Assembly: GCA_900320545.1 (NCBI GenBank)
Contig: ONSU01000004.1
Span: 62,001-126,000, forward strand
Direction: 5' to 3'
DNA length: 64,000 nt
Source of the DNA: an uncultured Bacteroidales bacterium
GTDB taxonomy: Bacteria > Bacteroidota > Bacteroidia > Bacteroidales > UBA932
The notes under the pieces were generated by a model. The model was not told where the DNA came from. It did no database searches and worked only from the letters and a program-made list of their open reading frames with translations. This document shows positions 35,218 through 45,900 of this stretch, in pieces. The number at the start of each line of letters is the position of its first letter. Within the stretch, counting starts at the first letter, position 1. Both the position numbers and the translations under genes were made by a program.

Positions 35218-38200
35218 TCAATTCTGCTGATACGCCCCCGGCCACCAGGGAGTACCGCGGGTCTCACCTCTGGCATCTTTGCCCAGAGCGCCGATGCTAT
35301 TGAGCCAGTTGTAAAAGTCCTTCCCGATGTCACTGCCGCCAAATTCAAGAGTAACCTTACTATCCGTTTCGGTGTAACCTGCTTTCATGGCATTCTCGAC
35401 CTCTGTCTGAGTTGCCGCCGTAAAACCAGTCAGGCTGCCACTCCAGGTGTAAACACCGTAATAAGGGCTGGTTGTCCAATTACTGGAATAGCTGAGGGTT
35501 CCGAGACCCGACTCGGCAACACCCTGAAGATCAGTGGAAGCCCAGGCATCTGAAGAGGACGGTGCCGCCGTTCCGCTTACAACATTATGGCCACAGTCAT
35601 TCAGCTTACCTGTCGTCTGAAGAAGAATTACATTCCCGGCCGTATTATTATTGATCAGAATATCGTTGCAAATCGTAATCTGGCGACTCTTGCCCCTGAT
35701 CAAGGCAAGCGGGGTCTTGTCAAGGATGGAACTGTTGACAATCAGCCAGCCTCCATCACTGTTAAAACTCACGCAGTTGCCGGGAGATGCATTCGAACAA
35801 TAATTATTGTAAGAGGTAACATTGTTCATACAGATGTTCGCAGCGTTTGCGTGGATATTCACGCCCCAGCCGTTGCCTCCTGTCGTGTAATTATCCTTAA
35901 AGGTTACATCGTTCAGGTACACGAGCGTGTTGTTGGCCGGATTAATCATTCCCCTGGTATTACCGTGGTTGCCTTCGAACAGGCATCGGTTCATATAGAG
36001 ACGGTTCCCTGTTTTTTCCATCTTAATGCAAACATTGTTTGACTGGCATTCATTTCCGGACAGCACGCAGTCGGTGAACCGGGCAATGACGTTATCCGCA
36101 TTCATGTGCAAGACGGCAGAGGCATTGTTGACCACATTCTTCTTGAACAGACACTTTTCGAACTCCACCGTGCCGCCGCCCAGCCGGGCTACCGCACCGC
36201 TGAAATTCCCGCTGGTACCATCCTTATTTGCGCCAGAGCGGCAGATGTTATCATGGAAATTGCAGTTGGTAATCTTACAGACGGATGAACTACCCAATTC
36301 CATATTGATGCATCCGCCATTACGTCCCCGGTTGCCGGAGAATTCGCATTGGTCCATCAGGAACGAGGTCACATCCCGCATCGAGATGGCGCCGCCGTTG
36401 GAATAATTGACCGTCGATCCTTCTTCCTGACCGGCTTCACAATTGGTGAAGACCGCATATACCAGGGAAGAAGTCGTACTGCCGGTTATATAGACGGAGC
36501 CACCGTTGGAAACACCGGAGCCCGTGGAAAGGGTCTTTTCTCCAGTAAATGTAACCTTTTTGGACTCCGTTCCCTTGATGTTCAGGACGCCCATCGAGAA
36601 AATGGACGCTCCGTGCATGAAGGCCGTGTTGCCGGAGAAGGTGGTCCCTTCATTAACATTGATGGTTGCCTCTGTGGCTTGTGAAGCGATAGCACCGCCG
36701 TTCCCGTTCGGAGCGATGTTGCCTTCGAACGTACAGTTGTTGAGCGTCAGTACGTCCGCGGCCTGGCGGAGGATGATGGCACCACCGCCGACATTGTCTT
36801 TAGCGGCTGTTTTACCCTGACCTTGTCCTGCCAGAGATTGGTCGCCCTGATCCGCACGGTTGCCTGTGAAGGTGCAGTCCGTACAGGTCACGGTAGCGCC
36901 CTCCAGACTGATCGCACCACCGCAGCGTTTGGCGATATTGTCCTTAAAGGTACATCCCACAAAACTGGTCTCTGCGGATCCAGCCGTATGGAACGCGCCG
37001 CCGCCCCAGCTATTGACGCTTTCATCGTATGCCTTGTTGCTGTCGAAGACGCAGCCGGTGAACGTCACATTCGTGAGGCCGGCGTTCTGTGCTGCTCCGG
37101 ACGTGTTGACCCCCCTGTTATTGTAGAACAGACAGTTGGTAACCGATACAGGGCCCTCGCCCGAGATCAGGAACAGCGCTCCGGCATTACGCGCCAGGTT
37201 GCCGGCGAAATAGGAATTCTCCACCGTAAGGGCGCCCCCATCCAGAATAACACTGGCGCCGGACTTGCTGCTGTCGCTGTTGACGTTGTTCACGAAGCGG
37301 CAACTCTTGAGCGTGACGGCCGAACCGTCTCCGTTCACCCTCAGCGCGCCGTATTCCGGCGTCGTAGTGGACACGTCCTTGAAAGTCAGGCCCTCGAAGA
37401 TCGCATCGACTTTGTCGCCGATGGTCAGGATGCCCGTCTCGTTATTACCCGTGAAGGCCGTACGATACTGCGTGGTATCGCGGCCGGCGGTGGTCGTGCC
37501 GGTCAGACCCGCAGGATAACCGCCGAGGAAGGTCATTTCAACCTTCTCGCCGTACCCCGTATAGTCAACTTTCACATAATTTTCCTCCGTACCTTCGGCG
37601 AGATAGTAGTCGCCGGCGGCCATGTGGAAAGTAACACCGTCGAGGATCGCGGCTTTGTTGAAGGCAGCCGCATTATCTTGTGATGTCCCATTCATCGGCT
37701 GCTTGATGAGAGCGCGAAGTTCGGCCGTTCCGAGGGCGTTCTCCCAGGTCCTGCCGTTCTTCTTTCCCGCGCCGGAGGGGGTGACGAAGTAGTTGGAGAT
37801 GCTTCTGCCGTCGATGGCGCCGAGGTTGGTGATGGTGGCTCTCTCGAGGGCGACCTCAACGGGGAGATAGGCGGCCGGAGCGGTCGTGTCGCCGTTGTAG
37901 AGCGAGATGGAGAAGCCGCCTTCCAGCGTGCACGGGAGGACCGAAATATAATAGTCGCCCGCACCGTTAAGCGTTACTTCGATCTCCTTGGCGGGAGTGC
38001 TTACCTTACCGAGGACAGGTGCACCGGACATATCGACGGGGAGCGTACCGGCGAGGGTTTCGCCCTTCGCTCCGCGGAAGACCGCCTTGGTGTAACTGCC
38101 GCTCACGGTGAATTTCACCAGGGCCGTGAGATTGGTGAACTGGAAGTCTCGCTCCAGATCCGTCGTCTTCGCCACGGCGATGTTGGCATTGGCGAAGGAG

Positions 38201-38592
38201 CCGTCCTGGGTGGCAGGGATCTTGACGGTCAGTGCACCATCGCTGAACGCAGTGGCAACCGAGGACGGATAAGCGGCATAGTACATATCCCCACTGGGAG
38301 TCCCGGAAGGCGTGAAGGTCGTGGACGTACCCGCCGCGCCGGCCGTGGCGGTCGTGTTGCCGCCATCCCAATACACGGAGATCTCGTCTCCGGCCGCCCA
38401 TTTGACGATACGCTCCGTTCCTTCGCCGTTCTCGACGGTGGTCTTGCTGCGCGCCTGGTCGGTCGAGGCGGTGAAAACAAATTCAGATCCGGCAGGAATA
38501 TCCTCCCCGGCCGGGCTCTGTTCTCTTTCGCAGGAAATCGCCGCAGCGGCTATCGCCGCCAGGGCAAGCATATAGAAAGTATTCTTTTTCAT
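35218..38592 (-). CDS. Fimbrillin-like/parallel beta-helix surface lipoprotein (locus B)
   Basis: 1124 residues. Lipobox AAAISCER, fimbrillin-like domain to about residue 270 (FTASTDQARSKTTV, VKWAAGDEISVYWD, MYYAAYPSS), then NYFVTPSGAGKKNGRTWENA and a long beta-helix with GGAFHTAGSAET, GGAIILRQ and SGAAQNAG repeats. It ends ARGETRGTPWWPGAYQQN. The helix is clearly paralogous to that of the 1220-aa protein of locus A, while its fimbrillin domain is of a different subtype. It is the last gene of locus B, 11 bp after a tiny ORF. Confidence 0.85.
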   Translation of the reverse strand: MKKNTFYMLALAAIAAAAISCEREQSPAGEDIPAGSEFVFTASTDQARSKTTVENGEGTERIVKWAAGDEISVYWDGGNTTATAGAAGTSTTFTPSGTPSGDMYYAAYPSSVATAFSDGALTVKIPATQDGSFANANIAVAKTTDLERDFQFTNLTALVKFTVSGSYTKAVFRGAKGETLAGTLPVDMSGAPVLGKVSTPAKEIEVTLNGAGDYYISVLPCTLEGGFSISLYNGDTTAPAAYLPVEVALERATITNLGAIDGRSISNYFVTPSGAGKKNGRTWENALGTAELRALIKQPMNGTSQDNAAAFNKAAILDGVTFHMAAGDYYLAEGTEENYVKVDYTGYGEKVEMTFLGGYPAGLTGTTTAGRDTTQYRTAFTGNNETGILTIGDKVDAIFEGLTFKDVSTTTPEYGALRVNGDGSAVTLKSCRFVNNVNSDSSKSGASVILDGGALTVENSYFAGNLARNAGALFLISGEGPVSVTNCLFYNNRGVNTSGAAQNAGLTNVTFTGCVFDSNKAYDESVNSWGGGAFHTAGSAETSFVGCTFKDNIAKRCGGAISLEGATVTCTDCTFTGNRADQGDQSLAGQGQGKTAAKDNVGGGAIILRQAADVLTLNNCTFEGNIAPNGNGGAIASQATEATINVNEGTTFSGNTAFMHGASIFSMGVLNIKGTESKKVTFTGEKTLSTGSGVSNGGSVYITGSTTSSLVYAVFTNCEAGQEEGSTVNYSNGGAISMRDVTSFLMDQCEFSGNRGRNGGCINMELGSSSVCKITNCNFHDNICRSGANKDGTSGNFSGAVARLGGGTVEFEKCLFKKNVVNNASAVLHMNADNVIARFTDCVLSGNECQSNNVCIKMEKTGNRLYMNRCLFEGNHGNTRGMINPANNTLVYLNDVTFKDNYTTGGNGWGVNIHANAANICMNNVTSYNNYCSNASPGNCVSFNSDGGWLIVNSSILDKTPLALIRGKSRQITICNDILINNNTAGNVILLQTTGKLNDCGHNVVSGTAAPSSSDAWASTDLQGVAESGLGTLSYSSNWTTSPYYGVYTWSGSLTGFTAATQTEVENAMKAGYTETDSKVTLEFGGSDIGKDFYNWLNSIGALGKDARGETRGTPWWPGAYQQN

Positions 38593-38603
38593 AGCCTCAG
38601 CAA

Positions 38604-38756
38604 TTAATTGTTATCGTCTCCCCAATATTCATCCCAGTCGATGGGTTTCTCCTGGTAGTTCGATGCTCCGGCCAAGATATCTTCCCGGACGAGGACCTCT
38701 ATGTCCTCGATGGCGGGAGCCACATAGCGGCCCCTTTCAAAAAGTGGATTTTTCAT
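38604..38756 (-). CDS. Small ORF (50 aa) upstream of the 1124-aa fimbrillin-beta-helix gene
   Basis: ATG 38756 encodes MKNPLFERGRYVAPAIEDIE, then a VLVREDILAG patch, and ends in the acidic, aromatic IDWDEYWGDDNN. No signal peptide. It lies 11 bp before the 1124-aa gene and 43 bp after the GDPD gene. Its layout matches the small ORFs at 22549-22674 and 61867-62022, each directly upstream of a fimbrillin-like lipoprotein. Function unknown. Confidence 0.65.
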   Translation of the reverse strand: MKNPLFERGRYVAPAIEDIEVLVREDILAGASNYQEKPIDWDEYWGDDNN

Positions 38757-38799
38757 CAATCTCTGTCTGGTTATCAGTTAGTGGATGCAAATATAAATC

Positions 38800-39828
38800 T
38801 TAGCGCAGCCCTTTTCCCTTGAGATACAGCTCGGCCAGCTCGAAGCAATCGGTCTGGACGAAGTCGGAGCCGGAGGCGATGAACTGGTCGAGGACCTTGC
38901 AGGGAGCTTCGATATCGTTTACGTAATAATTTGAATACCAGCTCCGTATTTCACTATCCCAGGTAAGGGAGTTGGAATAGGAAAGCCCGCCCAGGGCGTG
39001 GACCTTGTAGCCGAACTTCTCCGTCGTGCCCTTGTAATACGTATCGCCCGCATATTGGAATAGCAGCGCGCAGTTGCAATAGGCCATTGTGAGATATGAC
39101 CTGCAATCATTGGGCGAACCGATATACGGATGAACGGCGATCCAGGTGCTCATATTGTTGTACGCCCACTCGATAATCTCCTGTTTCTCATTGGCGGAGT
39201 AGCCGTAAATCATCACCTGATCGGCCATGTCGGCCTCCTGGATAACCTTCATCAGCGCATTGATCTTACAGTCCTTCACATCGAGATTGACATAGATCTT
39301 GTCCTTGCAGGCCAGAAGCGCCTCCAGCAGGGTCGGGACCTGGATCTCCTGCCCATCCTTCTTGTATGTGGAGGACTGGCCGCGGTACTTCATCCGGAGG
39401 GCCTTGATCTGGGCGAGGGTCATATTGGCGACACTGCCCGTGCCGTTGGTCGTCGCATTGACGGTCGCGTCGTGCATCAGCACAATGGCGCCGTCGGAGG
39501 TTGAACGCGGATCCAGTTCCACCATATCCGCCCCCTGGGCGATGGCTTCCTCGATGGCCGCGACGGAATTCTCCGGGATCTTCTTGTCGGCGGAACTCCA
39601 CGTATTGGCCCTGTGCGCGCAGATGTAGATACGGCTGGCAGGGACCTCCTGCTTGCCGTACTCATCGATCTTTTCCTGGAAAAGTTCCAGGAGTGTGGTG
39701 GTGCCGGGATGCACCCGTCCGTCATCGACCGGAGAAGGTGTCGGATTGTCTTTCCCTCCGTTCTTATCGCAGGCGGACGCCGCTCCGATAAGGAGCAGCG
39801 CCGCTGCAAATAACAAAAACCTCTTCAT
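38800..39828 (-). CDS. Glycerophosphodiester phosphodiesterase-like lipoprotein (locus B)
   Basis: 342 residues. Lipobox IGAASACDK, short Pro-rich linker, then the GDPD barrel: ICAHRANTWSS, KKIPENSVAAIEEA, MVELDPRSTSDG and IVLMHDATVN, keeping the His, Glu, Asp and His positions. Expected to cleave glycerophosphodiesters outside the inner membrane. It lies 8 bp after the PKD/PQQ gene. Compared with the locus A enzyme it lacks the extra N-terminal Ig-like domain. Confidence 0.88.
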   Translation of the reverse strand: MKRFLLFAAALLLIGAASACDKNGGKDNPTPSPVDDGRVHPGTTTLLELFQEKIDEYGKQEVPASRIYICAHRANTWSSADKKIPENSVAAIEEAIAQGADMVELDPRSTSDGAIVLMHDATVNATTNGTGSVANMTLAQIKALRMKYRGQSSTYKKDGQEIQVPTLLEALLACKDKIYVNLDVKDCKINALMKVIQEADMADQVMIYGYSANEKQEIIEWAYNNMSTWIAVHPYIGSPNDCRSYLTMAYCNCALLFQYAGDTYYKGTTEKFGYKVHALGGLSYSNSLTWDSEIRSWYSNYYVNDIEAPCKVLDQFIASGSDFVQTDCFELAELYLKGKGLR

Positions 39829-39836
39829 ATCGCTTT

Positions 39837-41498
39837 CTACTGTTTACAAGTATGACGACGGTCGTGACCCATCATCGGCCATTCGGTTTCGCCCGGGCCG
39901 GTGCAGCCTTCATAACTCAGGCAGGCGACACCGCCGAATTCACGGGAGTCATTGTCCGTGAAGCAGATATACATCTTGCCATCATCTCCGATGACCGGGG
40001 AGCACCAGATCTTGGCCGTGGACATAGCGCCGAAAGAGGTGGAGTAACGGCTGTCGGCGACGACGAGATCGGCCAGGTTGCGCTTCACGAGAAGTTCGCA
40101 CTTGGAACCTGAGAGCTTGACGATGTAGTAGTAGCCGGATTCCGTACCGAAGTGGATGTTGCCCGCCTTATCGATCGCCGGGGAACCGGAAACCTTTTCC
40201 TGCGTGCGGAAACGGGCCACAATCTCCTGTGTGGAAGGATTGACGATGGCGATACCGCCGTTGTCCTGTCCGACGGTGTTGTTGAGGGAGGCGACGATGT
40301 TGCCGTCCTTGTCGATGACGACGCCGCCCTGATCCTGCGTATTCGTATCCTCGATATAGACAGCACAGACCTTCTCACCGTCAGAGGCCTTTACGGCATA
40401 GACCTTGGTTCCGAGCGCGTCGGTTACAATACCGGCGACACAGTCTTCGCCGCCGACTTTCGTGCAGGCGATCTGTCCTTCATAATTGTTGACGGCACCT
40501 TCATCGCCGGAGCCGAAAGTTCTCCATTTCTCGGTGAGTTTATCGGCGCCGCCCGCATCGAGAACGGATTTCTCGATGCCGAATACGCCATACTTGCCGC
40601 CATACCAGTGAACGAGGCCGCTCTTAGAAAGGAGGATACCGCTGCGGGCGCCGCCGGCGGGAGCCAGGAAGCCCTTGCGGGCGCCGGTCGCCTTGTCGGC
40701 GGAGAGAACGATGCCGTTCTGGCCCGTGCAGCCGAAGTAAACCGTACTGGCGTCAATGGCGACAATCGGGCCCTGGCAAGTCGGGGCCGGGGTCGTGCCG
40801 TCCGAACGCCACCATTCTGTAAAGGTCCATTTCACGCTGCCGTCAGAGGGATTGAAGGCTTTGAGCGTGCCGTCGGAGGACACATTTCCGTCAGAAGTAT
40901 GGGAACCGGCGCCGATGAAGATGGTGCCGTCCGTGTCGATGGACGGAGTGCCGGAAGTGAACGATTTCTGATTTGCCTTACGGACGAAAATATCCTTTAC
41001 CCAGACGGACTCTCCGCTGGCGTTCCACTTGTAGAGTTTGTTGTTCTGGCAGGTGGAATAGACGGAACCGTCGTTGGCGACCGCGGCGGCAGATTTGGTG
41101 TTGTAACCCATCATCTTGCCGACCCAGTTCACCGTCAGTTCACCCGTTTCCGCAATTTGGGCGGCATCGACGATAACGGCTTTTTTCTTCTGGGCAGTGT
41201 TGCCCTTGGCGTCCGTCACGTCGAGGATCACGACCGTAGAACCGTTCTTGGCAAATGTATAGACGAGTGTCTTGGTGGTCTTCTCCTGCACGGTGCCGCC
41301 GACGGTCCACTTATAGGTATAAGGGGCCTTGCCACCGGTCACGTCCGCCTCGAACGACACGGCGTTACCGACATAGACCTTCTCGGGGGTAATGGTGAAA
41401 TTGGCGTTGAGCGGCGTGGTTTCACCGCCTTCTTTGTTCTTGTCGCAGCCGCAGAGCAGTCCCAGCACGGCGACCATCCATAAAAATGTTTTCTTCAT
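39837..41498 (-). CDS. PKD-domain/PQQ-like beta-propeller lipoprotein (locus B)
   Basis: 553 residues. Lipobox LGLLCGCDK; a PKD domain at about 30-110 (PEKVYVGNAVSFEADVTGGK, PYTYKWTVGG); then a PQQ-type propeller with blades marked by DGSVYSTCQNNKLYKW, DGTIFIGAGS, IDASTVYFGCTGQNG, DKDGNIVASLNN and DKAGNIHFGTESG. Such proteins usually scaffold or bind ligands and do not carry PQQ. Its place right after susD suggests a surface-exposed accessory binding protein of the uptake complex. Confidence 0.85.
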   Translation of the reverse strand: MKKTFLWMVAVLGLLCGCDKNKEGGETTPLNANFTITPEKVYVGNAVSFEADVTGGKAPYTYKWTVGGTVQEKTTKTLVYTFAKNGSTVVILDVTDAKGNTAQKKKAVIVDAAQIAETGELTVNWVGKMMGYNTKSAAAVANDGSVYSTCQNNKLYKWNASGESVWVKDIFVRKANQKSFTSGTPSIDTDGTIFIGAGSHTSDGNVSSDGTLKAFNPSDGSVKWTFTEWWRSDGTTPAPTCQGPIVAIDASTVYFGCTGQNGIVLSADKATGARKGFLAPAGGARSGILLSKSGLVHWYGGKYGVFGIEKSVLDAGGADKLTEKWRTFGSGDEGAVNNYEGQIACTKVGGEDCVAGIVTDALGTKVYAVKASDGEKVCAVYIEDTNTQDQGGVVIDKDGNIVASLNNTVGQDNGGIAIVNPSTQEIVARFRTQEKVSGSPAIDKAGNIHFGTESGYYYIVKLSGSKCELLVKRNLADLVVADSRYSTSFGAMSTAKIWCSPVIGDDGKMYICFTDNDSREFGGVACLSYEGCTGPGETEWPMMGHDRRHTCKQ

Positions 41499-41516
41499 AG
41501 TTTTTGTATTATTTAA

Positions 41517-42974
41517 TTATTCATATCCTTCATATCCGGGATTCTGGGTAAGGGCTCCGTAGGACTTGTCCCGTTCGGCCTGCGGAATGGGCCAGTACAT
41601 CAGCTGGTGACGGTCGTTCCAGCCGTCGATGGCATAGGAATCGTTGCCGGGATAGACCGTCCTGATCCAGGCCGGGAAGTCGCCGCTCTGATAATCGAGG
41701 GCGCTCACGTAGCCGTGACGGCGGATTGCGAGGCGCTTGATGTCGAACCAGCGGCGGCCCTCGGCGTAGAACTCCCGCTGGAGTTCGTCAAGCAGCAGGG
41801 CCTCGAATTCGTCATCCGTCATCGTTGCGGGCAGACTGACGGTTTCGTAACGCGTCTCCATCAGGGTTTTGAGCGTTCCGAGCGCCGTCCCGACGCTGCC
41901 GCCGAGCCATTCGGCCTCCGCCTTCATCAGATAGGCGTCCGCAAGACGGAAGACCACCAGCGGAGACTCCGAAGGGGCCGGATTGGGCATGAACTGCCCG
42001 GCCTGCCCGTTGGGAAATTTGATGACGCGCGAGGCCTCGGCGCCGAAGGTGGCTTTGCCCCTCCAGTCCCCGGTCTTACCGGTCGCGTCGGCGAACAGGC
42101 CTCCGTAGAGGGCCGCGGTCGGCGAATAGTTGAAGGAGCCGTCGGTGTCGTTTACCCGCTCGAAAAGGCGGATATAGTCCGTGGAACGGATGTTGACCGG
42201 GGCGAAGACGAGTTCGCGGGACGCGGATCCGTTGATGAACATCCGGGCCCAGTCTTCCGCCGAAGCGGAGAGCTGGAAGGCCGCGGCGGAGGTAATGACC
42301 TTGTCGGCCTCGGCGGCCGCCTCGGCATATTTACCCTCCCAGAGATACACCCGGGCGCGCAGCAGGGCCACGGCTTCCGGCGAGACGTATGCGTACGACT
42401 TGAATCCGACCTGGGCGGCCTCGAAATTCTCATCGGCCCGGTCGAGGTCGTCCTCGATGAATTCCCACACCTCGGCTTCGCTCTTGCGCCGGACAGAAGC
42501 GTCCAGGTTGGTCGGCGTCTCGATGACCGGCACGCCGCCGTAACGGGTCACGAGGTTGTAATACACGTAGGCCCGGAAGAAATAACCCACGGCCAGCGCC
42601 TCTTTCGCGGCCGCAGAACCGTTGTCGGCGGCCGATTTGATGAGGAGGTTGGCATACTGGAGCTTGCCGTAGCAGTAGGTCCAGCGGGAGAGGGCCGTCG
42701 ACGAAGCGGCGGACTGCGTCTCGGCGTGGGTGTCGCTGAAACTGAATCCCGGACCGGCCGCATAATTCTCGGCCAGGTAGTCGCCCTCGAACCAGAGGTT
42801 GCTGACGATGGCCTCGAACTGGTGCATCACGCCGTTCTGCAGGAGCGCGATGTCCGAATCCTTCAGTTTGTCGGTGGTGATGGATCCCTTCGGAGAGATC
42901 TGATCGAGCATCTTGCCGCAGGCGGAAACGGCCAGGACAGTCAAAATTGCGAAAATAATTCTGGATTTTTTCAT
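41517..42974 (-). CDS. SusD/RagB family nutrient-binding lipoprotein (locus B)
   Basis: 485 residues with lipobox AVSACGK and SusD features: LQNGVMHQFEAIVSNLWFEG near 50, KEALAVGYFFRAYVYYNLVTRYGGVPVIETP near 130, and EGRRWFDIKRLAIRRHG near 410, ending LTQNPGYEGYE. It forms the surface lid of the preceding SusC. It is 12 bp downstream of susC and 18 bp upstream of the PKD/PQQ gene. Confidence 0.94.
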   Translation of the reverse strand: MKKSRIIFAILTVLAVSACGKMLDQISPKGSITTDKLKDSDIALLQNGVMHQFEAIVSNLWFEGDYLAENYAAGPGFSFSDTHAETQSAASSTALSRWTYCYGKLQYANLLIKSAADNGSAAAKEALAVGYFFRAYVYYNLVTRYGGVPVIETPTNLDASVRRKSEAEVWEFIEDDLDRADENFEAAQVGFKSYAYVSPEAVALLRARVYLWEGKYAEAAAEADKVITSAAAFQLSASAEDWARMFINGSASRELVFAPVNIRSTDYIRLFERVNDTDGSFNYSPTAALYGGLFADATGKTGDWRGKATFGAEASRVIKFPNGQAGQFMPNPAPSESPLVVFRLADAYLMKAEAEWLGGSVGTALGTLKTLMETRYETVSLPATMTDDEFEALLLDELQREFYAEGRRWFDIKRLAIRRHGYVSALDYQSGDFPAWIRTVYPGNDSYAIDGWNDRHQLMYWPIPQAERDKSYGALTQNPGYEGYE

Positions 42975-42986
42975 AATACCTGCCGT

Positions 42987-45900
42987 TTAGAAGTTGATGC
43001 TTGCGCCGAAGAGCAGTGACCGGAGCGTCGGCTGCCAGCCGAAATCGACACCGTACTTGGCGGCGGCGGGCCCGTTGGCCATCGAGACCTCCGGATCATA
43101 GCCGTCGTACTTGGTGAAGGTGAAGGCGTTGTCTACCGTGAAGAAGACCTTCGCGCCCCGCATCTTTGCCCGTTCCATCCATTTCCGGGGGAAGTGGTAA
43201 GCCAGGGTGATGGTCTTGATCTTGAAATAGGACGCGCTCTCGAGATAGCGGTCGGAAGTGAGGATGTTGTAATCGACATCCCATCCGGTGTGCATTCCGG
43301 AAACGGTCGGACGCGGCATGGTGTTGGAGGTGCCGGGGCCTTTCCAGTAGTTGAGGGCGGCCGCCTGGCTCACGTTGAAATACTGCGTGTAGGACTTGCC
43401 GTCATCGCCGGTGACACCGCCGGAGGAGAGGCCGAGATGCTCGGTGCCCTCCTGTCCGCAGCCCTTCCAGGCCGCGAAGATCTTGCCGCCGATGGAGTAC
43501 TGGCAGAAGATATTGAGTTCCAGGCCTTTCCAGCTGAATGAAGAGGTAAGGCCGCCGAAGAAGTCGGGCGTCGCCTTGCCGGTAATCATCCGGTCGTTGT
43601 CGTAGTCGATGTCGCCGTCGCCGTTGAGGTCCCGGTATTTCACATCACCCGCACGGACGCCCTTGGCGTAGAGTTTCTCCGGGACTTCGCTGTCATTCTG
43701 GTAGATTCCCTCCGCATGCAGCATGTACCAGGTCGAGATCGGCTGCCCAGTGATGATGGCGTGCTTGTTGCCGCCGTAGAGGTTGGAGTCGGTGACATAG
43801 ATGATGTCCTGATCATCGAGCAGTCTGACGAGCTTGTTCTTCGCCCAGGAGAAATTGGCGCTCAGGTCCCAGAGGAAATCCCCCGCACGGACGACGGTGC
43901 CGCCGACGGTCAGTTCCACGCCGGCATTGGCCAGGACGCCGATATTCGACGAAAGGGTCGTATAGCCGGAGGTCGCGATGACCGGCCTGTTGTAGAGCAG
44001 GTCGTCGGTCTGGGAATAGAACACCTCGGCCTGCAGGGTCAGGCGGTCTTCCAGCCAGGACGAGTCGAAGCCGATGTTGTATTTTGTGGACTTCTCCCAT
44101 TTCAGGTCCTGGGCCGGCGTGCCGAACGCCAGGCCGGAGACGCCGTTGTAGGCCGATCCGGCATTCACCAGATCCATCGCGGCCCAGTTGCCGATGCCCG
44201 CCATCGAACCGGTCTGGCCGGCGGAGAGGCGGAATTTCAGCTCCGTGAGGACCTTGGTCTTGGGGAAGAATTTCTCATTGGTAAGGATCCAGGCGAAGGA
44301 GCCGGCCGGGAAGAAGCCGTAACGGTTCTTCTTGGGGAACCGGGATGATCCGTCCGCTCGGAACGAGAGGTTCAGGATGTAGCGGTTGTCCCAGTTGAAG
44401 GCGGCGCGGGAGAAGATGGATTCCAGCGCGTAGGCATTGTAGCCGATGCTGCCGGCGTAGATGTTCGAGCCGGAGGTGATCAGGTTGAAGGAAGAGGACG
44501 GGTAGGCCGCGTTGGCGTAATTGTCGGATCCCGCCCCGAAGGTGTTGTATTCGTACTTTTCGAAGGAGTGACCGGCCATCAGGCTGTAGGTCAGGCGGCC
44601 GACCTCCTGGTTCCAGCTGAGGACATTGTCGACGACCCAGCGCAGCGAATTGTTCTTCTGTTCGGTAAGCGCGTGCCAGCCGTCCTTGTAACCGCGTTCG
44701 GTATTGAGTTCGGTGAGTTTCTTGACGGTATGGTCGTAGATGGTGTACGCGCTCACGGACGGGGTGTACTTGAGCCCCTTGATGGGGGTGACGTCGAAGG
44801 AGACCGTTCCGGAAAGCTGGTATTTGTTGTTGTAATAGTCCTCTTCCTCGATGCACATCACGGGATTGTGGCGGGCCAGACCGTCCGTGGACATCGTCCG
44901 GTAGTCACCGCTCAGGGCGTTCTTACGGATCTCCCGGCCGTATTCGTTAAGACCGCGCTCGCAGTACGGCGTGTACCAGGGCTGCTCCTCGCGCGCGGCG
45001 CGAAGCACCTTCAGCGAGCCGTCGGTCTCCTCGCTCATATCGTAGCGGGCGTAGGCGCCGCCGATATTGAGGTTGAACTTGAGCCAGCGGGCGATCTCGT
45101 GCCCCAGGCGGGTACGGACCGTAAATTTGTTGAAATTGGTCTTGTTGAGGTAGCCCTGCTGGTTCTCATAGCCGCCGGAGACATAGAACGTGGTCTTGTC
45201 GCTTCCGCCGGACATCGCCACCGACGCGGCGCCGCGCAGGGCCCAGCGGCGGGAAATCGATCCGACCCAGTCGAAATCGGCCCGTTCGGCGGGGATATAC
45301 AGACTCTTGAGCTCTCCCGTTCCTTTCTCGGCCACATAGACGTTCCAGTTGTCCACCGCGGCCTGCATCACGTCAATGTACTGTGCTGTATTGGCCATCT
45401 TGATGTCGTGCGCCACCTGGGCCACGCCGAAATAGCCGTCCACGTCAATGTGCGTCTTGCCGGCCTTGCCGGATTTGGTCGTGATGAGGATGACGCCGGC
45501 ATTGGCGCGGCTGCCGTAGATGGCCGTCGCGGAGGCGTCCTTGAGGACCTCCATCCGCTCGATGTCGTTGGCGTTGATATTGGGATAGCTCTCGGCCGGG
45601 ATGCCGTCCACCACATAGAGCGGGGCGGAGGATCCGTTGATGGAGCTGACGCCGCGGACGATGATATTCGGGGCCGTGCCCGGGATGCCGGAGGGCGAAG
45701 TGATGCTGACGCCGGTGACGCGGCCCTGGAGGGATTTGACCGGATCCACTTCGGCGCCGCGGTCCACTTCGTCCATCTTGATCGAGGAGATCGAGGAGGA
45801 TACCAGGCGCTTGGATGCGGTACCGTAGCCGATGACGACCGCCTCGTCGAGGTTCTCGGACTTGGTCCGAAGGGTCATGTCGATCCGGTTGCGTCCGCGG

